From assembly GCA_016786965.1 (NCBI GenBank), contig JAEUVL010000361.1, positions 1-5,058 on the forward strand: DNA of 5,058 nucleotides, written 5' to 3'. A program made the position numbers and the translations under genes. Shown here piece by piece: positions 1-5,058 of the stretch (within the stretch, counting starts at the first letter, position 1; each line of letters opens with the position of its first letter). The notes beneath the pieces were generated by a model that ran no database searches, had not been told where the DNA came from, and saw only the letters and a list, made by a program, of their open reading frames with translations. The DNA comes from Chitinophagaceae bacterium (GTDB taxonomy: Bacteria; Bacteroidota; Bacteroidia; Chitinophagales; Chitinophagaceae).

Positions 1-567
1 GCCTATTCACAGCAGGACAATTTCAATGGTGTCATCCGTTACCATATGATGGGAAATGACGTATCACAAAAGGATTCCATGTTCATCATTTTTGGTAATA
101 ATAAGATCCGGTTTGATATCTACATGCCTCCTGATGAAAAGGAAGCTGAACTAACTACCATGATCGTCAACTTTGCAGACAGTACCATCCTTATGATCAA
201 TCATGATCTGAAAAAATATTTTTCCCGACCTCTTAGCAGCTTTGACCAGGCAATTTTCAACCTGGCGGATAACAATAAAATAGGGTTGGTAGCCGGAGAA
301 ATTTGCCAGGAATATAAAGGCAGCGTAAAAACGCCGGACGGGAAGTTATTTGAAGCCGCCACCCTGGTATGTAAGGATTACCCCTATACGGGCACCCTCA
401 ATTTTAATTTCTTAGGTATGCAGCCAGTGGTGGCCAATGGAAAGATCGTATTGGCATACAGGACCCGCCTGCCCGCCGAAAATGAAAACACCTACATCAT
501 GGCCTACCAGATAGAAAGAGGAAATACCGATCACTGGTTTGAACTGAAAGAGTATCAGAAATTATAG
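1..567 (+). CDS. Exported DUF4412-like protein, 5' end outside window
   Basis: The frame is open from base 1, so the start and most of any signal peptide lie outside the window; 188 codons plus a TAG stop are visible. The first visible residues, AYSQQ, look like the end of a signal peptide and its cleavage site, so little mature sequence is probably missing. Internal ATGs at 46 and 49 lie inside the conserved domain (FNGVIRYHMMGND) and are not credible starts. The pattern of a YxI/YxM strand, DSMFIIFGNNKIR, a strand with DSTILMI, then CQEY, DGKLFEAATLV, QPVV, KIVLAYRT and NENTYIMAY fits the beta-rich DUF4412-type proteins common in Bacteroidota; this family call is from memory of its pattern. 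Function is unknown; a periplasmic or envelope location is inferred. The next gene encodes a clear paralogue aligning over the whole visible length. A terminator follows the stop. Confidence 0.75.
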   Translation, partial: AYSQQDNFNGVIRYHMMGNDVSQKDSMFIIFGNNKIRFDIYMPPDEKEAELTTMIVNFADSTILMINHDLKKYFSRPLSSFDQAIFNLADNNKIGLVAGEICQEYKGSVKTPDGKLFEAATLVCKDYPYTGTLNFNFLGMQPVVANGKIVLAYRTRLPAENENTYIMAYQIERGNTDHWFELKEYQKL

Positions 568-578
568 CCCGTGCTTTC

Positions 579-615
579 AAGCCGTACAAATACCTTTGGA
601 TTCCGGCTTTTTTTT
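579..615 (+). terminator. Rho-independent terminator after first DUF4412-like gene
   Basis: AAGCCG at 579-584 pairs with CGGCTT at 604-609. Inside it, AAT-A-CC pairs with GGATT around a TTT loop, with one bulged A. A run of eight T (608-615) follows directly, starting at the last bases of the stem. It begins 11 bases after the TAG stop at 565-567. Hairpin plus T-run is the standard intrinsic terminator shape; folding energy was not computed. Confidence 0.7.
591..598 (+). promoter_or_regulatory. Possible -7 promoter box for second DUF4412-like gene
   Basis: TACCTTTG matches the Bacteroidota primary-sigma -7 consensus TAnnTTTG exactly. A start site about 5-7 bases downstream would give a leader of roughly 45 bases before the ATG at 649. 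No TTG stands at the expected -33 distance. The box lies within the terminator hairpin, which is either coincidence or a compact terminator/promoter overlap. About two chance matches per strand are expected in a 5 kb window of this composition, so the call is tentative. Confidence 0.35.
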
Positions 616-648
616 ACCAACTTACAGCACCATCAATACAAGCTTTCT

Positions 649-1422
649 ATGAAAAAAACGCTGCTGCTATTACTTTTAATAAGTATCACCTTTGCCGTAC
701 AGGCGCAAAAGAAAAATAAAAGCAAGAATGCTCCGCCACCCACTGATTACCAGGTAGGCGACACGACAGTACCCCTGCCCCCTCCTTCTAAAAAGAGCAA
801 AGGAAAAGGCAAACCCAACCCTGCCACTACGGATTACCAGCAACCGGAAGCCAAAGCTGATACGGCCACTAAATTTACCGGCCTCATCAAATACCGCATT
901 ACTACAGACGACAGGGCTGATAATGATTCGATGTTCATCATTTTCGGAGAAGACCAGATCAGGGTCACCATGTTCTTTCCCGGTTCTAAAGAAGGCCAAA
1001 CATTTGAAACCAATATGATCGCTAACTTAAAAGACAGTTCCCTGTACATTCTTGACAATACTTATAAGACCTATAAAGTGGAAAAACTAAGTGCCCGCAA
1101 CCCCGGAGCCGAGTTTTCGCTTGCCTATTATAAAAAAAACACCCAGATCCTGAAATTCCCCTGCCAGGAATATAGCGGTGAAATGAAAACCGGTGATGGT
1201 GAAGTGTTTGAAGCGGCCTGCCTGGTAAGCAAACAACACTCTTTTATTTCCGCCACGGCCTATAATTACCTCAACATACAGCCGGTGGTGCTTGATTATA
1301 AAATTGTGCTGGGCTACCGAACCAAAACCTCGGCCAACGAAAACACTTATATCATGGCCTATAAGATCGAAGCGGGCAACACAGCCAGCCTTTTTGACCT
1401 TAGCAACTATACCCGTAAATAA
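649..1422 (+). CDS. Secreted DUF4412-like protein with Lys/Pro-rich linker
   Basis: The ATG at 649 is chosen because it begins a textbook signal peptide: Lys-rich n-region, Leu-rich core and VQA before Gln20 as the likely signal peptidase I site. There is no lipobox cysteine. An in-frame GTG at 571 would put the upstream terminator inside the gene and bury the signal peptide. The protein has 257 residues. Residues 20-75 are a low-complexity linker rich in Lys, Pro and Ser/Thr that contains TDYQ twice (32-35 and 61-64). Residues 76-257 are the DUF4412-like domain, sharing DSMFIIFG, CQEY, FEAA, QPVV, KIVL-YRT and NENTYIMAY with the preceding gene. The two are tandem paralogues differing mainly in this linker. 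The function is unknown; the mature protein should be periplasmic or surface-associated. A terminator separates the genes, so this one may be transcribed separately or by read-through. Confidence 0.85.
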   Translation: MKKTLLLLLLISITFAVQAQKKNKSKNAPPPTDYQVGDTTVPLPPPSKKSKGKGKPNPATTDYQQPEAKADTATKFTGLIKYRITTDDRADNDSMFIIFGEDQIRVTMFFPGSKEGQTFETNMIANLKDSSLYILDNTYKTYKVEKLSARNPGAEFSLAYYKKNTQILKFPCQEYSGEMKTGDGEVFEAACLVSKQHSFISATAYNYLNIQPVVLDYKIVLGYRTKTSANENTYIMAYKIEAGNTASLFDLSNYTRK

Positions 1423-1491
1423 TAGGCCCATAAATGACCTCAGACCCGGTTTTTTATGCCTTCAAAATTCAACGCATTGAAAGTTATGGTG

Positions 1492-1499
1492 TAAATTCG
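1492..1499 (+). promoter_or_regulatory. Candidate -7 promoter box for bifunctional nuclease gene
   Basis: TAAATTCG matches TAnnTTTG at all but one fixed position and is followed by TGCC, a context often seen downstream of this element in Bacteroidota. It ends 8 bases before the ATG at 1508, so the transcript would have almost no leader. A TTG at 1477-1479 is only 12 bases upstream, too close for a normal -33 element. The call rests on the -7 box and its position just before a gene. Confidence 0.4.
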
Positions 1500-1507
1500 T
1501 GCCTTCT

Positions 1508-2122
1508 ATGAAGAAGATCGAACTGGAAATAGTGGCTTTGTCTCACAGCATTACGCAGACTCATTCGTATGCCGTGGTCCTGGGCGAAGTAAACGGCCTA
1601 AGGCGACTGCCTATCGTTATCGGAGGCTTTGAAGCCCAGGCCATTGCAGTGGCTCTGGAGAAAATGCAGCCCAGCAGGCCCCTTACACACGACCTGATGA
1701 AGAACTTTATGAACGCCTTTGCCATCAACCTGCATGAGATCATTATCTGCGACCTGCAGGAAGGCATTTTTTACTCCAAACTCGTTTGCTCCGGCGAAAA
1801 TGATACGGTGGAAATAGACTCCCGCACGTCCGATGCAATAGCCCTGGCGGTGCGCTTTGGCTGTCCTATTTACACCTATGAAAATATACTGGAGAGTGCC
1901 GGCATCATGATGGAAGACACTGCATCCGGAACCACCGGCAAGAAAAAGAAAGGCAAACAGGAAGTAATGGTGGAAGAAGATGGCCCCACCGGAAATGAAG
2001 ACTTGAAAACCATGACGATAGAAGAATTGAATAATCTTTTGAATGAAGTACTGGACAGTGAAGATTATATCAGGGCCATCGCAATAAGGGATGAGATCAA
2101 CAGCCGTAACAAAAAGAGATAG
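1508..2122 (+). CDS. Bifunctional nuclease (DUF151/BFN) with C-terminal UVR motif
   Basis: The protein has 204 residues from the ATG at 1508. Residues 1 to about 132 form the bifunctional nuclease (DUF151) domain, recognisable from MKKIELEIVALSHS, LPIVIGGFEAQAI (35-47), LTHDLMKNFM and the signature DSRTSDAIALAVRF (104-117). The family is named for reported RNase and DNase activity; that activity is inherited by family and not shown here. A charged linker follows with a KKKKGK patch (145-150), then a UvrB/UvrC-type (UVR) helical motif from about 166 (MTIEELNNLLNEVLDSEDY, AIAIRDEI), which in other proteins mediates protein contacts. This BFN-UVR order is common in Bacteroidota. The protein is cytosolic, having no signal peptide. 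An in-frame GTG at 1499 would add only three residues; ATG is preferred because the protein then begins MKKIELEI and the GTG overlaps the promoter box. Confidence 0.9.
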   Translation: MKKIELEIVALSHSITQTHSYAVVLGEVNGLRRLPIVIGGFEAQAIAVALEKMQPSRPLTHDLMKNFMNAFAINLHEIIICDLQEGIFYSKLVCSGENDTVEIDSRTSDAIALAVRFGCPIYTYENILESAGIMMEDTASGTTGKKKKGKQEVMVEEDGPTGNEDLKTMTIEELNNLLNEVLDSEDYIRAIAIRDEINSRNKKR

Positions 2123-2158
2123 CCCATTTGTGGTATTATAGTTACGGGCATTAATTGT

Positions 2159-2166
2159 TAGATTTG
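2159..2166 (+). promoter_or_regulatory. Candidate -7 promoter box for ispE
   Basis: TAGATTTG is an exact match to the Bacteroidota -7 consensus TAnnTTTG and sits in the 102-base gap between the nuclease gene and ispE. A start about 6 bases downstream gives a leader of roughly 50 bases to the GTG at 2225. The nearest upstream TTTG (2127-2130) is 28 bases away, longer than the usual -33 spacing, so the -33 element is weak or absent. The gap also carries no strong terminator, so read-through from the nuclease gene is possible. Confidence 0.45.
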
Positions 2167-2224
2167 TCTCTTTATTTTTAGAATCCGAAAATACCCAAGA
2201 TCATATTTTAAAATCCACCGTTCC

Positions 2225-3055
2225 GTGATAGCTTATCCTAATTGTAAAATCAATCTCGGGCTTCATATCCTGGAAAAACGGGCCGACGGCTATCACAATC
2301 TCGAAACTATCTTCTATCCCATTTCACTAAGTGACATACTGGAGATCATCGAAAATAAGAACCCGGAAAACAGTCCCTCTTTTCCACTTTCCACCAGCGG
2401 CCTCCCTATACAGGGCAATATATCTTCCAATCTTTGTGTCAAAGCGTACAAACTGCTGAAAAAGGATTTTCCTAAAATGCCCTGGGTAAGGGTCCATATC
2501 CATAAGATCATCCCTATTGGCGCCGGTCTTGGCGGCGGAAGTTCCAACGGCGCATTTGCCCTGAAGATGTATAACGAACTTTTCGACCTTAAAATACCTC
2601 AGGAAAAATTGCTGGAATATGCAGCCGTACTTGGCAGTGATTGCCCCTTCTTTATCCTTAACAAGCCCTGTTATGCTACCGGGCGGGGCGAAATGCTGAA
2701 TGAGATTTCACTGGATCTTTCCGGTTATAAATTTGTAGTGGTAAACCCCGGCATCTACATCAATACAGGTGATGCTTTCCGGGATATTGTTCCGGCTATT
2801 CCTGAACAAAGACTTACAGCCATCATACAGGCGCCGGTTGCAGACTGGAAAGAGTTGCTGGTAAATGATTTTGAAAGATCAATCTTCCGGAAGTTTCCGG
2901 AAGTGGCAGCCGTAAAACAGCAATTGTACAACGCCGGGGCCGTTTATGCCTCGATGAGTGGCAGCGGCAGCACGGTGTTTGGCATATTTAAAAAAGAAAT
3001 ACCTGTACAGCTTTCCTTCCCGGAAAACTACTTTGTAAAAGAGTTAAACAACTAA
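2225..3055 (+). CDS. ispE: 4-diphosphocytidyl-2-C-methyl-D-erythritol kinase
   Basis: This cytosolic GHMP-family kinase phosphorylates the 2-hydroxyl of CDP-methylerythritol using ATP, the fourth step of the MEP (non-mevalonate) route to isoprenoid precursors. At 276 residues the length is normal. Visible motifs are PNCKINLGLHIL (5-16) with Lys8 at the place of the catalytic lysine, RADGYHNLET (19-28), the glycine-rich ATP loop PIGAGLGGGSSNGA (97-110), LGSDCPFF (136-143) with Asp139 as the expected catalytic base, and the C-terminal MSGSGSTVFG (244-253). All key elements are present, so it should be active. The start is GTG: the in-frame stop at 2159 leaves no upstream ATG, and the next Met is residue 85, beyond essential motifs. 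The last 12 bases overlap the oppositely oriented VOC gene. No other MEP-pathway gene is visible in the window. Confidence 0.96.
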   Translation: MIAYPNCKINLGLHILEKRADGYHNLETIFYPISLSDILEIIENKNPENSPSFPLSTSGLPIQGNISSNLCVKAYKLLKKDFPKMPWVRVHIHKIIPIGAGLGGGSSNGAFALKMYNELFDLKIPQEKLLEYAAVLGSDCPFFILNKPCYATGRGEMLNEISLDLSGYKFVVVNPGIYINTGDAFRDIVPAIPEQRLTAIIQAPVADWKELLVNDFERSIFRKFPEVAAVKQQLYNAGAVYASMSGSGSTVFGIFKKEIPVQLSFPENYFVKELNN

Positions 3056-3058
3056 CTC
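3041..3058. repeat. Inverted repeat spanning both convergent stop codons
   Basis: GAGTTA (3041-3046) and TAACTC (3053-3058) are perfect inverted arms around a 6-base spacer. The right arm contains the TAA stop of ispE (3053-3055); the left arm contains, on the - strand, the TAA stop of the VOC gene (3044-3046). Read on the - strand the hairpin is followed by TTTTAC, so it could be a weak terminator for the VOC gene. On the + strand no T-run follows. A 6-bp stem with two G-C pairs is weak. Confidence 0.4.
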
Positions 3059-3529
3059 CAGCAAACTGTCGATATCAAGTCTTTCGGTGACCATTCGTAA
3101 TTCGCCCTTCGCATTAACCGGCCATTGCTCTTTTGGTTTATCCCAGTACAATTCCACTCCATTCTTATCCGGATCATCAAGATAGATAGCCTCAGATACA
3201 CCGTGATCGGATGCACCAGTGAGCGGATAACCGGCATCGATCAATCGCTTTAATATCACTGCCAGGTCCTTTCTTTCCGGGTACAAAATAGCTGTATGGT
3301 ATAAACCGGCGGCTCTCTCGGGTGCTGGCCCTGCTCCTTTGCTATGCCAGGTGTTGAGACCGATATGATGATGATAACCACCCGCAGAAATAAAGGCGGC
3401 ACTGTCACCAAATTTTTGCTGCACTTCAAAGCCCAGCAGGTCACGATAAAATGTTAACGACCGTTCAAGGTCACTTACTTTCAAATGCACATGGCCGATG
3501 CGGGTATGGGCGGGAATACTGTAGGACAT
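3044..3529 (-). CDS. VOC-family (glyoxalase/extradiol dioxygenase-like) protein
   Basis: This 161-residue protein has the vicinal-oxygen-chelate fold of two beta-alpha-beta-beta-beta modules. The first begins RIGHVHLKVSDLERSLTFYR with LLGFEV; the second begins around GLYHTAILYPERKDLAVIL. Candidate metal ligands, by alignment with the family, are His13 (HVHLKV), His78 (LYHTAI) and Glu126 (GVELYWD). The stretch SDHGVSEAIYLDDPDKNGVE (107-126) resembles the CatE-type catechol 2,3-dioxygenase-like branch more than lactoylglutathione lyase. The substrate cannot be read from sequence. Some VOC proteins bind or modify antibiotics such as bleomycin or fosfomycin, but nothing here points specifically to resistance. 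The start is the ATG at 3529, just before the first beta strand. It lies 73 bases downstream of the unknown 130-residue gene on the same strand and overlaps ispE tail-to-tail by 12 bases. Confidence 0.88.
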   Translation of the reverse strand: MSYSIPAHTRIGHVHLKVSDLERSLTFYRDLLGFEVQQKFGDSAAFISAGGYHHHIGLNTWHSKGAGPAPERAAGLYHTAILYPERKDLAVILKRLIDAGYPLTGASDHGVSEAIYLDDPDKNGVELYWDKPKEQWPVNAKGELRMVTERLDIDSLLELVV

Positions 3530-3559
3530 AGCAAATACTTTATTGTCTCGTAAATTGAA

Positions 3560-3591
3560 GGTGCAAAATACAGGACAATTGTATTCACACC
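3560..3591. repeat. Intergenic imperfect inverted repeat upstream of VOC gene
   Basis: GGTG (3560-3563) pairs with CACC (3588-3591) and AATACA (3567-3572) with TGTATT (3580-3585), around a 7-base loop and a small CAA/CA internal loop, for ten pairs in all. It fills the centre of the 73-base gap between the VOC start and the stop of the upstream gene. No T-run follows on either strand, so it is not a clear intrinsic terminator. Position and symmetry would also suit an operator or an mRNA leader hairpin for the VOC gene. On the - strand one arm holds TATTTTGC, a poor match to the -7 box. Confidence 0.35.
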
Positions 3592-3602
3592 CATAGTAAC
3601 AC

Positions 3603-3995
3603 CTATCTGCTTTTCTTCCTGTTGGCTGATAAATATTTTTTATCTAATTCCTTCAATTCACTGTCACTTATCCTTATTTCCAGCAGACCTCGAATATTAT
3701 TATAAATATCCGCAGGCACCCATTCCGGAAAAGCCTGCTTAGTGATTTCCTCATCTGCCAGGTGCTCATAGAAAGAAACCCCTGCTGCATTCCACAAGTC
3801 TTTATCTTTTTGGCTAAAACACCATTCTGCAAATGCATATAGTTGCTTCAACCTGTTCATATCATTGAGTTCATGAGCTTTCCTGGTCGCTGGCAATACC
3901 TCAATGAATACATCATAGATAGTTGTATCAGCTTTTTCAAACTCTTGCCTGAAATCTGGCAACAACTCGATTGCTTTTTTTCTCCAGGTGCTCAT
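3603..3995 (-). CDS. Hypothetical 130-residue protein, operon partner of WG-repeat gene
   Basis: I do not recognise this protein with confidence. It is predicted to be soluble and mostly helical, with no signal peptide or membrane segment. It begins MSTWRKKAIELLPDFRQEFE, followed by IYDVFIEVLPATRKAHE, then NRLKQLYAFAEWCFSQKDKD (47-66), a Trp/Tyr-containing segment around AGVSFYEHLADEE (71-83) and a C-terminal helix with a basic tail ending RKKSR. The order of helices and the aromatic AFAEWCF core suggest a small single-domain fold of the kind catalogued as a DUF in Bacteroidota; no catalytic motif is seen. The start is the ATG at 3995, with no Shine-Dalgarno. It lies 16 bases downstream of the WG-repeat gene on the same strand, so the two are probably cotranscribed and may work together. 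An immunity- or adaptor-like role would be a guess. Confidence 0.75.
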   Translation of the reverse strand: MSTWRKKAIELLPDFRQEFEKADTTIYDVFIEVLPATRKAHELNDMNRLKQLYAFAEWCFSQKDKDLWNAAGVSFYEHLADEEITKQAFPEWVPADIYNNIRGLLEIRISDSELKELDKKYLSANRKKSR

Positions 3996-4011
3996 AAAAG
4001 GAGTTGTAGAT

Positions 4012-5058
4012 TCAATTAGCTTCCGCCTTCACATATTTCCATTCATGTTTCAATAGTACATAGCGACCCTTAGACGGATTAAAACCTCTCTCCTCATCGT
4101 AGATACAAGGAATCACTTCCTTACCAGTTGCATCTACATAGCCAATCTTTCCTTTCCTGACCACTTTAACTAACCCATCACTGTACCAGGAATGATCAAC
4201 AAAGTCATAGATATAGGGAACCACTTCCTTTCCATTACGGTCTATAAAGCCATAGAATTTACCCTTTTGTGCCCCGGCTATTGGCTTCTCAAAATTTCTT
4301 ACCTCCTCGTACTCAAAAGGTATTACCACTGCACCCGTTGAATCCAGGTACCCGTATTTCTTATTCAGTATTGCTCTGATATAACCGTTATAAAAACGGT
4401 CCTCTATACCTTCATACTTGATGGGAATGACCTCCCGGCCATTGATATCCACTATACCAAATTTTTTCCCTTTTTCTACCCGCATGCGGCCGTCATACAT
4501 CCAACCGATCTGGTCAAACTGTGGAACTACTGCCACTTTGCCAGTATAATCCATCCAACCCCACAAACCATTTTGCCTGAAAGCAACAAAGCCGGGTATC
4601 TGCGGACTGCTGAGAGCTTCATACTCACAGGGTATTACCAGCTTGAATGACCGCTCAATTAGTCCTTGCTTTCCATTTCTTTCCACTATCGCTACCCCGG
4701 TACTGTGATGAAAATTTCGAATGTGATCATAAACAATAGGCAATACCTCATCTCCATTTCTTTTTATCACACCATACAAATTAAATCGTTTTACCAAATA
4801 ATACCCCTCCAGGTAATCAAACTGTTTTATACCACTTTCTATCATTCGTATTTGTTGGTATATAATGGGCAATACTATTCTACCAGACCCATTTACCAGT
4901 CCACGTAATTGGCTTCTCGTTACCACTTGCCGACCATCCGGCAGTTTTTTATCTTCTGCTTTCCATTCCTGCCATGTCCAGTTGCAGGGACCTGATAACT
5001 CCGCATTGGTATTGATACATTGCACTTCACCATCCAGCACCACCCTTGCCAGCCCCAT
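4012..5058 (-). CDS. WG-repeat protein, 5' end outside window
   Basis: 348 residues are visible, ending at a TGA stop (4012-4014). Eight clear WG-type repeats follow the pattern [WYFI]-G-[hydrophobic]-hydrophobic-D-x-x-G-x-x-V-[IV]-P-x-x-[YF]. Their marker glycines are at residues 53, 96, 132, 167, 201, 236, 270 and 306, a period of 34-43 and mostly about 35. Residues 2-25 align with a ninth, degenerate repeat, so the ATG at the very edge (5058-5056) is probably an internal methionine and the gene continues to the right. Residues 26-50 are a Trp-rich insert (NWTWQEW) that breaks the period. No membrane segment or enzymatic motif is visible. WG repeats are thought to form beta-rich interaction surfaces; function here is unknown. 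The protein is likely cotranscribed with the 130-residue gene 16 bases downstream. Confidence 0.88.
   Translation of the reverse strand: MGLARVVLDGEVQCINTNAELSGPCNWTWQEWKAEDKKLPDGRQVVTRSQLRGLVNGSGRIVLPIIYQQIRMIESGIKQFDYLEGYYLVKRFNLYGVIKRNGDEVLPIVYDHIRNFHHSTGVAIVERNGKQGLIERSFKLVIPCEYEALSSPQIPGFVAFRQNGLWGWMDYTGKVAVVPQFDQIGWMYDGRMRVEKGKKFGIVDINGREVIPIKYEGIEDRFYNGYIRAILNKKYGYLDSTGAVVIPFEYEEVRNFEKPIAGAQKGKFYGFIDRNGKEVVPYIYDFVDHSWYSDGLVKVVRKGKIGYVDATGKEVIPCIYDEERGFNPSKGRYVLLKHEWKYVKAEAN
4090..5055 (-). repeat. Array of about nine WG repeats (protein-level)
   Basis: The array covers residues 2 to about 323 of the WG-repeat protein. The most regular units are the last four, with cores FGIVDINGREVIP, YGYLDSTGAVVIP, YGFIDRNGKEVVP and IGYVDATGKEVIP. 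Repeats near the N-terminus are more divergent: the third lacks the D-x-x-G turn (QGLIERSFKLVIP) and the first visible one has Gln13 where the marker glycine should be. Similarity is much stronger in protein than in DNA, so the array looks old rather than freshly expanded. Confidence 0.8.

Noticed and set aside
571..648. In-frame GTG extension of the second DUF4412-like gene
   Set aside because: It would place a strong terminator inside the coding region and bury a clear signal peptide that begins at the ATG at 649.
676..1431. Long open frames on the - strand opposite the second DUF4412-like gene
   Set aside because: The + strand has a signal peptide and a paralogue with shared motifs; the antisense translations show no recognisable domain and are shadows.
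1424..1461. Possible hairpin after the second DUF4412-like gene (AGG/CCT and CATAAA/TTTATG arms)
   Set aside because: It has a two-base bulge and a long loop, and the T-run lies within the hairpin rather than after it, so it does not qualify as an intrinsic terminator.
2122..2149. GCCC/GGGC inverted pair after the nuclease stop codon
   Set aside because: Only four G-C pairs with a 20-base loop and no following T-run; too weak to call a terminator.
2728..2735. Exact TAAATTTG -7-like box inside ispE
   Set aside because: It lies within the coding region with no gene start downstream on that strand; a match or two by chance is expected, which also tempers the other promoter calls.
3044..3529. 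Antibiotic-resistance function for the VOC protein
   Set aside because: The fold is shared by bleomycin and fosfomycin resistance proteins, but the motifs resemble CatE-type dioxygenases and no resistance context is present.
4666..4908. Open frame on the + strand opposite the WG-repeat gene
   Set aside because: The opposite strand carries the regular WG repeats; this translation is low-complexity in Tyr, Ile and Ser with no recognisable features.
1..5058. Mobile element, phage, CRISPR or defence island
   Set aside because: There is no transposase, integrase, terminal repeat, CRISPR array or known defence domain; gene content and spacing look like stable chromosome.

Overview
The window reads as ordinary chromosomal DNA from a Bacteroidota bacterium, most likely of the Chitinophagaceae or a close relative. 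This is inferred from the protein content (DUF4412-like secreted proteins, a bifunctional-nuclease domain fused to a UVR motif, a Bacteroidota-type IspE, a WG-repeat protein), the lack of clear Shine-Dalgarno sequences, and boxes resembling the Bacteroidota -7 element TAnnTTTG in three gene-upstream gaps. No rRNA, tRNA, CRISPR array, insertion sequence or integrase is visible.

Layout: four genes on the + strand (1-3055) converge on three genes on the - strand (3044-5058). From the left: the 3' end of an exported DUF4412-like gene; a hairpin plus T-run terminator; a second, paralogous DUF4412-like gene with a clear signal peptide and an added Lys/Pro-rich linker; a bifunctional nuclease (DUF151/BFN) gene with a C-terminal UVR motif; and ispE, the CDP-ME kinase of the MEP isoprenoid pathway, with a GTG start. 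The 3' end of ispE overlaps the 3' end of a VOC/glyoxalase-fold dioxygenase-like gene by 12 bp. Further right on the - strand are a 130-residue protein of unknown function and, 16 bp upstream of it, a WG-repeat protein that runs off the right edge.

How the genes relate: the two DUF4412-like genes are a tandem duplication and probably act in the cell envelope. The nuclease, IspE and VOC proteins look like independent single-gene functions. The WG-repeat gene and the 130-residue gene form a likely two-gene operon of unknown function, the least understood part of the window. I found no convincing new multi-gene system. The more notable points are local: a promoter-like box inside a terminator loop, a small inverted repeat whose arms hold the two convergent stop codons, a degenerate WG repeat showing that the gene continues past the edge, and a cysteine shift between the two paralogues.
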